Source: Oscillatoria nigro-viridis PCC 7112 (GTDB lineage Bacteria; Cyanobacteriota; Cyanobacteriia; Cyanobacteriales; Microcoleaceae). Taken from it: a stretch of DNA of 64,000 nucleotides. Each line of letters opens with the position of its first letter. Position 1 is the first letter of the stretch. Location: NCBI RefSeq assembly GCF_000317475.1, contig NC_019729.1, positions 6,643,445 through 6,707,444 on the forward strand, written 5' to 3'. The position numbers and the translations under genes were made by a program. The notes under the pieces were generated by a model. That model was not told where the DNA came from, did not search any database, and worked only from the letters and a program-made list of their open reading frames with translations. Below, piece after piece: positions 1 through 8,363 of this stretch.

Positions 1-1068
1 AGCATTCGGATAGTCTTCCGGCTGCCATCCAAACATTTCTTGATAAATAGGATGTTCGGGCATACTCATGTAATGCACGCCGACACCGATATTTTCAGCA
101 TTGATAGCGTTGAGAAACTTGTCGCGGCTGATTCCTGTTTTGGCTTCATCTACCAGAATGGTGTACAGGTGATAAGCATGAATTGTATCCGGTTCTGGGT
201 TGGCGGGCAAAGTAATCGGCAGATCCGCAAATGCTTCGTTGTAGCGCTGCCAAATCTGCTCCCGCCGCTGCCAATAAGGAGTAATTCGTTTCATTTGATG
301 AATGCCGATCGCAGCTTGCAGATCCATCATATTGTATTTAAAACCGACTCCCACCACTTCGTAGTGCTGGTAACCCGAGTCTCCGAATCGCTTCCAAGCA
401 TCTTTGCTCATACCGTGCAGCGCTAAAATATTGAGCCTGTCGGTATCTTCTTGACTGGCAACCAGAATCATTCCTCCTTCACCCGTCGTGATATTTTTGG
501 TAACATAAAAGCTGAAGCATCCGAAGTCCCCAAATGTGCCTGCTTTCCGCCCCTTGTACTCTGTTTCCATCGCGTGAGCACAGTCTTCAATTAACTTCAA
601 GTTGTGACGGCGAGCAATCTCGCAAAGCGCATCCATATCGCAGGGACGACCTGCGAAGTGAACAGGCAAAATTGCTTTAGTTTTTGAAGTTATTTTAGCT
701 TCGACTTGAGCCGGGTCAATATTCATTGTCACCGGATCTACATCCGCCAGTACCGGTGTTGCCCCGGCGTGGACGATCGCATTAACTGTAGCGCAAAAAG
801 TCATTGGAGTAGTAATGACTTCATCCCCCGGTTGTAACGAAGCAGCAAGGATGCTCAAGTGCAGTGCCGCCGTACAAGAATTGACTGCAATCGCGTACTG
901 GGAACCCTTGTAAGCATTAAATTCGTCTTGAAAACTCATCACTTTCGGGCCAGTACCCAGCCAACCTGTTTTCATGGTTGACACCACTTCTTGAATTTCA
1001 GCATCTTGGATCGCCGGAGCGCCGAAAACCAAAAAACGGTCTTTTGAACGAATAGGATTGTTTTTCAT
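1..1068 (-). CDS. DegT/DnrJ/EryC1/StrS family aminotransferase (C-terminus cut by window edge)
   Basis: The minus strand is open from ATG at 1068 to the window edge, giving about 356 residues of a family usually near 380. These PLP-dependent enzymes aminate nucleotide-linked keto-sugars for surface polysaccharides. Visible features are the N-terminal GTGPKVMSFQDEF segment, the VNSCTAALHL phosphate-binding stretch, VHFAGRPCDM, LIEDCAHAME (PLP-ring Asp) and SFYVTKNITTGEGG, whose Lys should form the Schiff base. The protein ends in the window at a YMSMPEHPIYQEMF segment typical of the C-terminal part. The exact sugar substrate cannot be told from sequence. No other sugar gene is visible on this side. 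Family assignment is firm; substrate is unknown. Confidence 0.93.
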   Translation of the reverse strand, partial: MKNNPIRSKDRFLVFGAPAIQDAEIQEVVSTMKTGWLGTGPKVMSFQDEFNAYKGSQYAIAVNSCTAALHLSILAASLQPGDEVITTPMTFCATVNAIVHAGATPVLADVDPVTMNIDPAQVEAKITSKTKAILPVHFAGRPCDMDALCEIARRHNLKLIEDCAHAMETEYKGRKAGTFGDFGCFSFYVTKNITTGEGGMILVASQEDTDRLNILALHGMSKDAWKRFGDSGYQHYEVVGVGFKYNMMDLQAAIGIHQMKRITPYWQRREQIWQRYNEAFADLPITLPANPEPDTIHAYHLYTILVDEAKTGISRDKFLNAINAENIGVGVHYMSMPEHPIYQEMFGWQPEDYPNA

Positions 1069-1635
1069 GTTGCTAGTCTTACCCAGTAAGTAAAGTTGAT
1101 CGAGTGCAAGTATTAATGAATGCAGTATCAGAGTTTTGTATCCATATTTTTTTCTAATACTTTGTGTAATGGCATCTTCTCTATAACAATTTTACTAATG
1201 ATAAGCTGTTTTTCCGGAAGCGCCTGACTCTGACAGAATTTCTCTATCTTAAGATAGATAATCTGGAGTCTCCACCCGATCCCCTTTCAGTTTATCGGTG
1301 ATACACAAGCTCTTTCCCGCATTTTTTGCTTTACATAGGTTCATAAGAAAAAATTTTACTCCTCTACAAACTTTTTGTAAGCTGTCGAACATCTATCCCG
1401 AGATAGATTTTACAGTGAAGTTATATGATTTTAGAATTAGGAATTAGGAATTAGGAATTAGGAATTAGGAATAACTGATTCCCGTCTGGTTTGGAGCTTG
1501 CCTGGAGTTAGATTTTTTTTACTCGTGTCAAAATTAGGCAAATTTTGCACAAAAAAAATGTAACTCCCCTGTAGATTCAGGTTCAGCAACATTCTGCGAT
1601 CGGTCGAAGCAATCAACCGTCTTTGACCACATCCA
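1069..1635. other. Intergenic region with TTAGGAA heptad array
   Basis: No plausible gene here. It holds the 5' region of the aminotransferase gene (AT-rich, 1069-1200) and, at 1431-1474, about five tandem copies of the heptamer TTAGGAA. Such short heptad arrays recur between genes throughout the left half of the window. Confidence 0.7.
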
Positions 1636-2211
1636 CTACAATCGAGGCAGACGAATCTTGTTCAAAATGTCTTGCAGCCGTTCTGAAACGCCGCCCAATT
1701 GTTCTGACAAAGCGACAAGTTTGCCGTAAGCTTCAACTAAGCGATCGCCCTCAACATAAACTTCTGGAGAAGGATAATTCTTCATCGCTTCTAGCAGAGT
1801 AATCTCGTTATCATTAGTTGCAGACAGCACCAAGGCCTCGCGCAAAGCTTCTCGATTTGCATTCCCAGAAGGAGTGCGAATTACCTGACCCACTTCATCG
1901 AGAATTATTTCCCCAACCTTGCTGTTAAGCGTCCGATCCAAAAAGCCTTGACTGACTTTTACCGGTCTCGTCAGACTGGTGCGAACCGCTTCCGGCTCTT
2001 TTTTTGCCTTTCCCAGCAGCATTTCTAACGCGGGCGACATTTTCCCCGTTTCTGCAAAAATTTCTAATTCGCTGACGGGTAAAGTCATTCGGATCGCACT
2101 GTATTTGAGCACTACCTTTTCGGCAGCCGCCGCAGCATTGCTGTACAATACAATTCCCGCCCCCGCTGCTAAAAATAACGTCCACCGACCGGGGAAAAAC
2201 GATCGACCCAT
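1636..2211 (-). CDS. DUF1400 domain protein, exported
   Basis: I chose the ATG at 2211 because it gives MGRSFFPGRW followed by a hydrophobic segment and an AAAAAE cleavage-like site, a good signal peptide; an ATG six codons upstream (2229) is also possible. The mature part carries LKYSAIRMTLPVSELEIFAETG, the DUF1400 signature that in cyanobacteria usually precedes an alpha/beta hydrolase domain. Here the protein is about 191 aa and holds only the DUF1400 part; no hydrolase follows. It is probably periplasmic or lipid-facing. Function is unknown. It stands alone between two long gaps. Confidence 0.75.
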   Translation of the reverse strand: MGRSFFPGRWTLFLAAGAGIVLYSNAAAAAEKVVLKYSAIRMTLPVSELEIFAETGKMSPALEMLLGKAKKEPEAVRTSLTRPVKVSQGFLDRTLNSKVGEIILDEVGQVIRTPSGNANREALREALVLSATNDNEITLLEAMKNYPSPEVYVEGDRLVEAYGKLVALSEQLGGVSERLQDILNKIRLPRL

Positions 2212-2229
2212 AGTAAAATCTCCCAACAT

Positions 2230-2807
2230 CTTTTTCTAATTCGACTTTGACACATCTCATTAATTACTGCACAGGCTAAGGTCTTCGGGAAAGGTCAAAT
2301 TATTCGATCGCCCCAGCACTTATACCATTTTAGATTTTAGATTTTAGATTTTAGAATTGCGAATGACTGATGACGATCGTGGTTTCCAGCATCTGCCTAG
2401 AGTTGCATGATTTTTGGGAACAGGTATTACCTATACCGGATGCTAGGCAAAAAACTCGGTTCACGGCGCTGGTACGGGCTTCTGAGTGCTTGCTAAGCGC
2501 ACCCTACTGATTATATCTCCGAATCTCCCGATCCTAACCAAATGCCAAACGCCAGCTCTTCTATCAGTGAAGGCTGGCGCTGGGCTTAAATTGATTTTAT
2601 ATATTTAGGGTCTTTATGAAAGCTGACCCCAATTGAATGAATTACAAGCGGTTTATGATTAGGGCCTTTAAATTTGCTGAGCCCAATTGAATCCACATCA
2701 TTATCATTACAGGGATCGCTGGCAAACCAGGATTTCATAATAATTTCTTTATATTTATAACTTTTCCTTGCCTCATATAGATTTTTGTCTCGATTTGTAA
2801 ACTTTTG
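2230..2807. other. Intergenic region with TTTTAGA heptad array
   Basis: No credible coding sequence. Four tandem TTTTAGA heptamers lie at about 2328-2355. Short direct repeats around AATTGAAT(GAATT/CCACA) occur near 2630 and 2690. The short plus-strand frames at 2785-3023 are the antisense of the DUF3493 gene. Confidence 0.6.
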
Positions 2808-3116
2808 TTACTTAGACTTCGGGGATCGGCCCTCGGCGCGCTGCTCCCAGCGAAACAGGAACACCATCAGGGCCACCACTCCGACTTGGAGGGCAAAATT
2901 AGGCAAAGCAGAACCAATTTCCCGGCCAGAGGCAATTTTAGCGAGGAAAACCAAGCCGCCGATAAAGCCCGAAGCGCCACAAGCTACGTAAACAAACTGT
3001 CGCAGAGGCCGATAGGGAGTTGACATTTCTGCGGTTAAACGCTCGTATTGTTGGCGGCTGAGGTTGCGCGGGTTTTTTGGGATGTATGTGCGATCGTCTG
3101 AATTGGGGGCTGGCAT
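2808..3116 (-). CDS. DUF3493-like small membrane protein
   Basis: About 102 aa from ATG 3116 (MPAPNSDDRTYIP). A longer frame to 3212 would run into the TnpB gene end, so the internal ATG is preferred. A soluble N-terminus with NPRNLSRQQYERLTAEMSTPYRPLRQFVY leads into two hydrophobic helices (VACGASGFIGGLVFLAKIA and ALQVGVVALMVFLFRW). That layout matches the small cyanobacterial/plastid DUF3493 family. Function is unknown. Its start lies only about 70 bp from the TnpB stop, so the 3' end of the TnpB element, and any guide RNA from it, abuts this gene's promoter region. Confidence 0.72.
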   Translation of the reverse strand: MPAPNSDDRTYIPKNPRNLSRQQYERLTAEMSTPYRPLRQFVYVACGASGFIGGLVFLAKIASGREIGSALPNFALQVGVVALMVFLFRWEQRAEGRSPKSK

Positions 3117-3187
3117 AGATTTAGGAAATAGGTAAATTAGGATTGGGCCACAAAAACCCGATTTATAGCTGGTAAAAGTATAGTCAT

Positions 3188-4456
3188 TTATTGCATGACA
3201 TGGGAGGCGCACAGTCCCTCCCCCTTCGCTTTTACTTTGAGCGGATTAACCCGCATTGGCCCAACTACGCAGCTCCCTATCCCATGGCTGAACGCATTTG
3301 GGATTGCTTTTCTGAGGATATTGTACGAAGCATTCACGTCAGAATTAATTAATTGACCCGTCGATGTTTTGTACAAACCACGCTTAATCCGCCCCCCTGT
3401 AAACACAGGCTCTTTTTCTGTTTTACCGTAAACAGGAATTGGGTCTAAACCTAAAAAACTGGAGCGGGATGTGTAGGATTCTTCCTGCACAATTACTGTG
3501 ATTCCCGCCAACCGAGCTTTGTACTCCAACATTTCAATTAATCGAGAGTGAGGAATGCTGACAAAGTTTTGATTGTTTTTCTTCCCTAACTCGATTTCTG
3601 TTTTCCACTGCGCGTTCTTGCCAATTACTAGCGTCCCAATCTGCTTGGCTGTCAAAATATTAACTATCCCACGACTGGTATGATGTAAGTAATTATCGAC
3701 TTTCTGATTGCGACAGCGTGTTAAGCGCTGAATCCGTGGTGAAGTTTTGCGATTTCCTCTCAATTGGGATTGTAATTTGGCTTGGCGTTTGTTGTAGAAC
3801 TGGTTGATCGATTTTAATGGTCGCCCGTTAATCAACAAAGGGATAAATCCCGGTTGATTTGAAGTTAGCGCTACTAAATTATCCAGCCCCAAATCAATAC
3901 TAGCTACAGAATTTGCGTTGCCAAGGGTGGACTCCGGTTCATCATAAATCACCTCAATTACATAAGAATCACATTTCGGAACCAGTCTAACTTGACAAAT
4001 CTGGTGGGGATTGACTTGGGTTTTAATTGAAAGCTCAGTACCCGAAAGCTTAATGATTCCCTTTTTCAACTGTTTGCTACTAATCGCTTGAATTGTGTAG
4101 ATGAGAAGGTTTCGCCCTTTAACTTTATCTTTGTACTTTGGCAATTTTGGGCGACCCGTGAATTTTGAAGAGTCAGCTTTGTAAGCTTTAATGGCTTCAA
4201 AAAACGATTTCCAATTCTTGTCTAGCACCATCAAGATTTGCTGACTTACTTTAGCAGGCAAAGCCTTATATGCTTCGTGAGACTTCATCAATCTGTTCAT
4301 TTCGTTATAACTGACATAGCCCCACCCATAAATAAAGCTCTGACGAATGACGTAATTGGCGGCATTGTAGAGGTTTTTGGACTTGAAAGCTAGTTCGTCA
4401 ATTTGGGCGAAACGGTGTGAAGTTGATTTAATGATGTGCCTTTCTGTTAGTTGCAT
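3188..4456 (-). CDS. tnpB: TnpB-type RNA-guided nuclease of an IS1341-like (IS200/IS605) element
   Basis: This 422-aa protein has the OrfB helix-turn-helix-like N-terminus (AQIDELAFKSKNLYNAANYVIRQ) and an OrfB/RuvC fold. RuvC-I is SIDLGLDN (catalytic Asp) and RuvC-III is NSDVNASYNILRK (second Asp). Where canonical TnpB has a Glu in RuvC-II, this one reads LVIGKNAQWKTEIELGKK, so the Glu is missing at that strand and could be supplied by the nearby EIE. The zinc-finger segment reads YTSRSSFLGLD, without the usual Cys. No TnpA lies nearby, so it is a TnpB-only element. The family makes guide RNA from its 3' end, here about 3100-3250. Element ends were not resolved. Confidence 0.9.
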   Translation of the reverse strand: MQLTERHIIKSTSHRFAQIDELAFKSKNLYNAANYVIRQSFIYGWGYVSYNEMNRLMKSHEAYKALPAKVSQQILMVLDKNWKSFFEAIKAYKADSSKFTGRPKLPKYKDKVKGRNLLIYTIQAISSKQLKKGIIKLSGTELSIKTQVNPHQICQVRLVPKCDSYVIEVIYDEPESTLGNANSVASIDLGLDNLVALTSNQPGFIPLLINGRPLKSINQFYNKRQAKLQSQLRGNRKTSPRIQRLTRCRNQKVDNYLHHTSRGIVNILTAKQIGTLVIGKNAQWKTEIELGKKNNQNFVSIPHSRLIEMLEYKARLAGITVIVQEESYTSRSSFLGLDPIPVYGKTEKEPVFTGGRIKRGLYKTSTGQLINSDVNASYNILRKAIPNAFSHGIGSCVVGPMRVNPLKVKAKGEGLCASHVMQ

Positions 4457-4688
4457 TTGAGACTTGCGTTTTTTGGGCTATGCGTATTCCTTGTTCAACA
4501 CGTCGCACTCACAACAATATAATACCATTATTGTTTATAATTGCTTATAAACTCAATAAAGTTTTACAATACCAAAAATTCTCTGGCTGAGGTGGCCAAT
4601 ACGGTCGAAAAACCAGGTTTTTGGTACTGGGGGCGCAAGTCGAGTGAATATTAGACTAGAACAAATATCTCACAACTGCCGAAATAAA

Positions 4689-5921
4689 TCACCGCTGAAT
4701 CCAAAGCACAACAGTCTGCAAACAGCCGACAAAAACTCCCAAAAGACCTCCTAAATTTACAATTCCCTGCAACTCGCTTTGGACAATTCCCTGAATTGCT
4801 AACTCCAACTCTTCAGGAGAAGTACCTTTCACTCGATCGACAATCACCTGGTCGATATTCAAAATCGGGATAGCCTGAGCTACAATATTTTCTAAATCCC
4901 GCTCTAGATAGCGCTCTAAAACCAAAGCCAGTTCTTTGCTGACAATTTCCAGGGAAGCGCTCATCACTGCGGAAGTTTGCAATCGATTGAGAATCAACCG
5001 CGAAATATTTTCCCAGTCAATAGATTTGCTCAACCCCTCAAGTACCTCTGTACCCCGCTGTTGAACGTAGCTGCGAACACTGTCGCGCATAGTTTTTCGC
5101 AACTGTCTCACAGTCGAAACCGGTAAATTTTGCATCGACAAATTTTGCAGCCATTCCTGAATTCGCCCGCGAATTCCCAAAGCAACAGTTAACTCTGCTA
5201 ACCGCTGATTTGTCGCTTCTCTGTCATCCAGACAAAAAGTCCGCAGCCGAGTTAAAGTGTTCCGCAAACCAAACAAATTTGCTACTACCCAATAAGTGCC
5301 GCTGGTTTTTTCTCGAAACCCTTCATCGATGATCGAAATATTGCGATCCGTCAAAAAGTCAATTAAAGCCTGACGCAGCACTTCCGGGGGTATTACTACT
5401 TGCAACAACCAATCAGCAAGCTGAGCTGCCTGAGATTCCGTTAGCTGAATCTCCAGCAAAACTTGGTCAAAAACTTGATTAAGCTGAACTTCTAAAAAAT
5501 CTTCCCGGCGCGCCAAAACTTTGAGAATTCGCGGCACAGATTCCCCCAGCAAATCTCGCAGAATGTTAGCGAGAATTTTAGCGGTTTTTTGCTCTGCGTC
5601 TGCTTTTACCTGATCCAGCGCCAACTGCAACAGCCAGAGAATTATCGACTGCATCCGCTCGGTTTGCAGGAGGCGGCGCGCCAAGTTTTGCAGTTCCTCC
5701 GGCGTCAGCAGCGAACCCATAATTGTGTCGGAAATTCGCTTTGCCAAGCGCTCTTGGTTGCGGGGGATCAAGCCGGGAGTGAAAGGCAACTGTCGCCCTT
5801 TGATGTAAATAGGTCGATAGGGGCGGAACAGCATTTTGATAGCTATATCGTTAGTGAAATAGCCAATAATTCCTCCCACTACAGGTGGGGCCAACAACAG
5901 CCAAATGTCAGAGGGATTCAT
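4689..5921 (-). CDS. DUF445 family membrane protein
   Basis: 410 aa. The N-terminal helix LLLAPPVVGGIIGYFTNDIAIKMLFRPYRP and a C-terminal helix (LGGLLGVFVGCLQTVVLWI) flank a long helical domain; this is the DUF445 (YheB-like) layout with conserved GYFTN and PFTPGLIPRNQ motifs. Function is unknown; related Bacillus proteins are spore-associated, but that role does not carry over to cyanobacteria. The start at 5921 is the first Met before the conserved helix. It is followed downstream by the TnpB element and preceded by menG on the same strand, about 120 bp away. Confidence 0.88.
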   Translation of the reverse strand: MNPSDIWLLLAPPVVGGIIGYFTNDIAIKMLFRPYRPIYIKGRQLPFTPGLIPRNQERLAKRISDTIMGSLLTPEELQNLARRLLQTERMQSIILWLLQLALDQVKADAEQKTAKILANILRDLLGESVPRILKVLARREDFLEVQLNQVFDQVLLEIQLTESQAAQLADWLLQVVIPPEVLRQALIDFLTDRNISIIDEGFREKTSGTYWVVANLFGLRNTLTRLRTFCLDDREATNQRLAELTVALGIRGRIQEWLQNLSMQNLPVSTVRQLRKTMRDSVRSYVQQRGTEVLEGLSKSIDWENISRLILNRLQTSAVMSASLEIVSKELALVLERYLERDLENIVAQAIPILNIDQVIVDRVKGTSPEELELAIQGIVQSELQGIVNLGGLLGVFVGCLQTVVLWIQR

Positions 5922-5922
5922 A

Positions 5923-5957
5923 AGATTTGAGATTTGAGATTTTAGATTTTAGATTTA
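5923..5957. repeat. Heptad repeat array (GATTTGA/TTTTAGA type)
   Basis: Tandem 7-bp units directly upstream of the DUF445 start, in the gap after menG. Same unit type as the arrays at 2328, 7217, 11009 and 11138. Confidence 0.65.
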
Positions 5958-6038
5958 CTCCACAGATGAATCTGGGGGGTGAACCTTGGTCTAAAATTTT
6001 GATCGGGGGTATTCGATCGACTGAAACTGCAACCACTT

Positions 6039-6752
6039 TTAATTTTCAATTGCTTTGACTAATACCAATACTCCCATCATAGCTCCGGCAATGGGGTAGT
6101 GGGTGGCCTTGGCAAATCCGGCTTTGTTGGCGATCGCGACTTGCTGCTGGCCGATCGGGAATTTTTCTAAACTAGGATTAATGTAAGCATATTCTTGAGT
6201 CATGCCAAATTGCTGAGCAACGGGCACTACGAGAGTGTCTAGATAAAACTGCTGAAAGCTCCGCATTAGGGAATTGCTGGGGCGGTGGAGGTCGAGAATA
6301 GCTGCTTTGGCACCGGGTTTGAGCACGCGGTGCAATTCCTGAAGACTGCGGGGGATGTCAGTCACGTTACGCAGCCCGTAACCCATTGTGGCGCAGTCGA
6401 AGTAATTGTCAGCAAAAGGCAAGTCTAGGGCGTCAGCTTCTACCCAGGAAATGGGACTGGCAGGGGTAAGAAAAGGTCGATCGCGCTTGGCGGCAACGGC
6501 CAATTGTTCTGCCGAAAAATCTACTCCAAATACGCAACCGGTCGGCCCTGCTTGTTTGGCCAGCAACAAAGCTAGATCCCCGCTACCGCAGCACAAATCT
6601 AAACAAGTATTTCCGGGGCCCGCACTGCTCCATTGCACCGCCATTTGCTTCCAAATCCGGTGTTGCCCAAAGCTCAACCAGTCGTTCAATTGGTTGTAAA
6701 CTGGTGCAATTCGATTAAATATAGTTTTAATTTGTTCGGCATTATTAGTCAT
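6039..6752 (-). CDS. menG: Demethylnaphthoquinone methyltransferase (UbiE/MenG family)
   Basis: 237 aa. This SAM-dependent enzyme methylates 2-phytyl-1,4-naphthoquinone in cyanobacterial phylloquinone synthesis. Visible are FNRIAPVYNQLNDWLSFGQHRIWK (UbiE signature 1), CLDLCCGSGDLALLLA (SAM motif I), FGVDFSAEQL, DALDLPFADNYFDCATMGYGLRNV and LQELHRVLKPGAKAAILDLHRP (signature 2). Length is normal for the family. The ATG at 6752 is followed at once by the conserved N-terminus. In bacteria that make menaquinone or ubiquinone the same family acts on those precursors; the cyanobacterial setting favours phylloquinone. Confidence 0.93.
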   Translation of the reverse strand: MTNNAEQIKTIFNRIAPVYNQLNDWLSFGQHRIWKQMAVQWSSAGPGNTCLDLCCGSGDLALLLAKQAGPTGCVFGVDFSAEQLAVAAKRDRPFLTPASPISWVEADALDLPFADNYFDCATMGYGLRNVTDIPRSLQELHRVLKPGAKAAILDLHRPSNSLMRSFQQFYLDTLVVPVAQQFGMTQEYAYINPSLEKFPIGQQQVAIANKAGFAKATHYPIAGAMMGVLVLVKAIEN

Positions 6753-6975
6753 TAGTCATTGGTGGTTGGTAATTTGTAATTGGGGAAAAGGTAATTGGTA
6801 ACTGGTAATTGCTAGTTTCTCATCACGTAAAAATAATTAATCCGTCCATTCATGTCATGCTGTCGCCAGTCATCAATGCTTTTTATTGTTAGCTATCCGC
6901 GAGATTTGGTCTTGAATCCTTCGTTTGCTATTATTTTAAACTCTAGACAGAGAGCCAACTAATAACTAATGACTG

Positions 6976-7100
6976 ATATCATTTCCGGTTACACTTATAC
7001 ATGATGTTGACGGTTGACTGTTGACTGTTCGCGGCGTCAACCGTCAACCGTCAACGCCGTGAACTCGAATTTACTATTCCGATGCTAACGGATTTGATAT
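6976..7100. repeat. MITE-like inverted-repeat element, copy 1
   Basis: The ends ATATCATTTCCGGTT and AACGGATTTGATAT are imperfect inverted repeats (11 of 14). Inside is a long hairpin of GTTGACGGTTGAC-type heptads with a matching GTCAACCGTCAAC arm. A second copy at 18064-18176 shares the tail from the GTCAACG arm through GATTTGATAT almost base for base. It sits in the roughly 510-bp gap between menG and the response regulator; the rest of that gap holds heptad arrays and no gene. Confidence 0.7.
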
Positions 7101-7216
7101 GACAACTAATGACTGATGACCACGCCCAAAAACAGGTACAAGCTCCCGACAATCGTCGTGGAGATTCCCAAATTTTAGACTTTTGTTCAAGCTCCAAGAT
7201 TCACTGCGCTGCAAGT

Positions 7217-7250
7217 AAATCTAAAATCTAAAATCTAAAATCTAAAATCG
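7217..7250. repeat. CTAAAAT heptad array
   Basis: Four to five tandem AATCTAA-phase heptamers just beyond the 3' end of the minus-strand response regulator gene. Confidence 0.7.
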
Positions 7251-7262
7251 ACTGACTGATGA

Positions 7263-8207
7263 CTAATGACCCTGAAAACTCATCAATACCAAAGCAACTT
7301 CTTGAGCGGCGAGGTGAACTGTTGTGAGTTCGTCGGGGCGCAGGGAACAAGGTTGCTTCCACTGCATGGAAATCAGGGCGATCGATCGACCTTTGTGAAT
7401 CACCGGGATGCTCAGGTGAGCTTGAATGCCGGATTTCTGATAGTGCGGCAGACTCGCTAAGGCTGTGTCGAGCCCAATATTCACAGCACCCTGAATAGTT
7501 TGAGATGTAATTGCTTCTCGAACCAGAGGATCGTCTGCCAGCCAATTTTCCACAGTTGAACCAGTAGTGTGACTGCCTTGGACTGGTATTAAAACATTTC
7601 CTTCCACCATTTGCAAAATGCAAGAGTCCGCCAAAAAATTATCACTTATAGCAGTAGCAATTGGATCTAAACTTGCTTCCAAACTCGGATAATCCACAGC
7701 CGTTTGCATGATTGTTGCTAACAGTTGTATTTGATTTTGGGCGCGATCCAATTCCTCAGTCCGCTGCTTGAGAATTTCATAAGTCTCGGCCGCCTTTTGC
7801 ACCACCATTTTCAGTTCGTTCGGGTCCCAAGGCTTGGTGATATACTTGTAAACCTGTCCTGAGTTAATCGCATCCACCAAGTCTTCAATGTCCGTAAAAC
7901 CAGTCAAGATAATTCTGACCGTGTTCGGAAACTGGGGCACGGTTTTGCTCAAAAACTCCGTTCCTTTCATTTCGGGCATCCGCTGGTCGGAAATGATCAC
8001 GGCGACCTCGCCTTCGATGCCGAGGACTTCCAAGGCGCGAATTCCGCTCTCAGCTTTGAGCACGTTAAAATCTCGTCGGAAAGTGCGGTAGAGTAAATCC
8101 AGATTGTCTGGTTCGTCGTCTACTACCAGCATTTTGGGCTTTTTCGGTCTGTGTAGGGTCATGAGCTGGCGTTTAATTTGATCTAGCTCTGAAATGGCAT
8201 TATCCAT
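7263..8207 (-). CDS. Response regulator with REC domain and C-terminal GAF-like domain
   Basis: 314 aa. Residues about 25-140 form a receiver domain: VVDDEPDNLDLL (acidic pocket), VIISDQRMPEMKG (phospho-acceptor Asp), ILTGFTD (Thr) and YITKPWDP (Lys). A coiled-coil linker (AETYEILKQRTEELDRAQNQIQLLATIMQ) follows, then a GAF-like domain to the C-terminus (SCILQMVEGNVLIPVQGSHTTG...HLSIPVIHKGRSIALISMQW). There is no DNA-binding domain, so output is probably by protein contact. No histidine kinase lies beside it. It could equally be called a GAF-type phytochrome-like regulator lacking the chromophore; no Cys ligand is evident. Confidence 0.88.
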   Translation of the reverse strand: MDNAISELDQIKRQLMTLHRPKKPKMLVVDDEPDNLDLLYRTFRRDFNVLKAESGIRALEVLGIEGEVAVIISDQRMPEMKGTEFLSKTVPQFPNTVRIILTGFTDIEDLVDAINSGQVYKYITKPWDPNELKMVVQKAAETYEILKQRTEELDRAQNQIQLLATIMQTAVDYPSLEASLDPIATAISDNFLADSCILQMVEGNVLIPVQGSHTTGSTVENWLADDPLVREAITSQTIQGAVNIGLDTALASLPHYQKSGIQAHLSIPVIHKGRSIALISMQWKQPCSLRPDELTTVHLAAQEVALVLMSFQGH

Positions 8208-8363
8208 AACAATACGATAAACTCCCCTTTGTAAATTTAGGCGAGCAACTATTCTGTAACAATAGTCTCATAACTCACTTACTATTAATCTATCGCTCTG
8301 CCGCGACACGAGCCTTGCCGGTATCCAATCACACATAACTTAGCGCTAGTTTTTGATTCAATT

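Noticed and set aside
40..426. Plus-strand open frame of 128 codons
   Set aside because: Antisense of the aminotransferase gene, whose motifs are clear on the minus strand.
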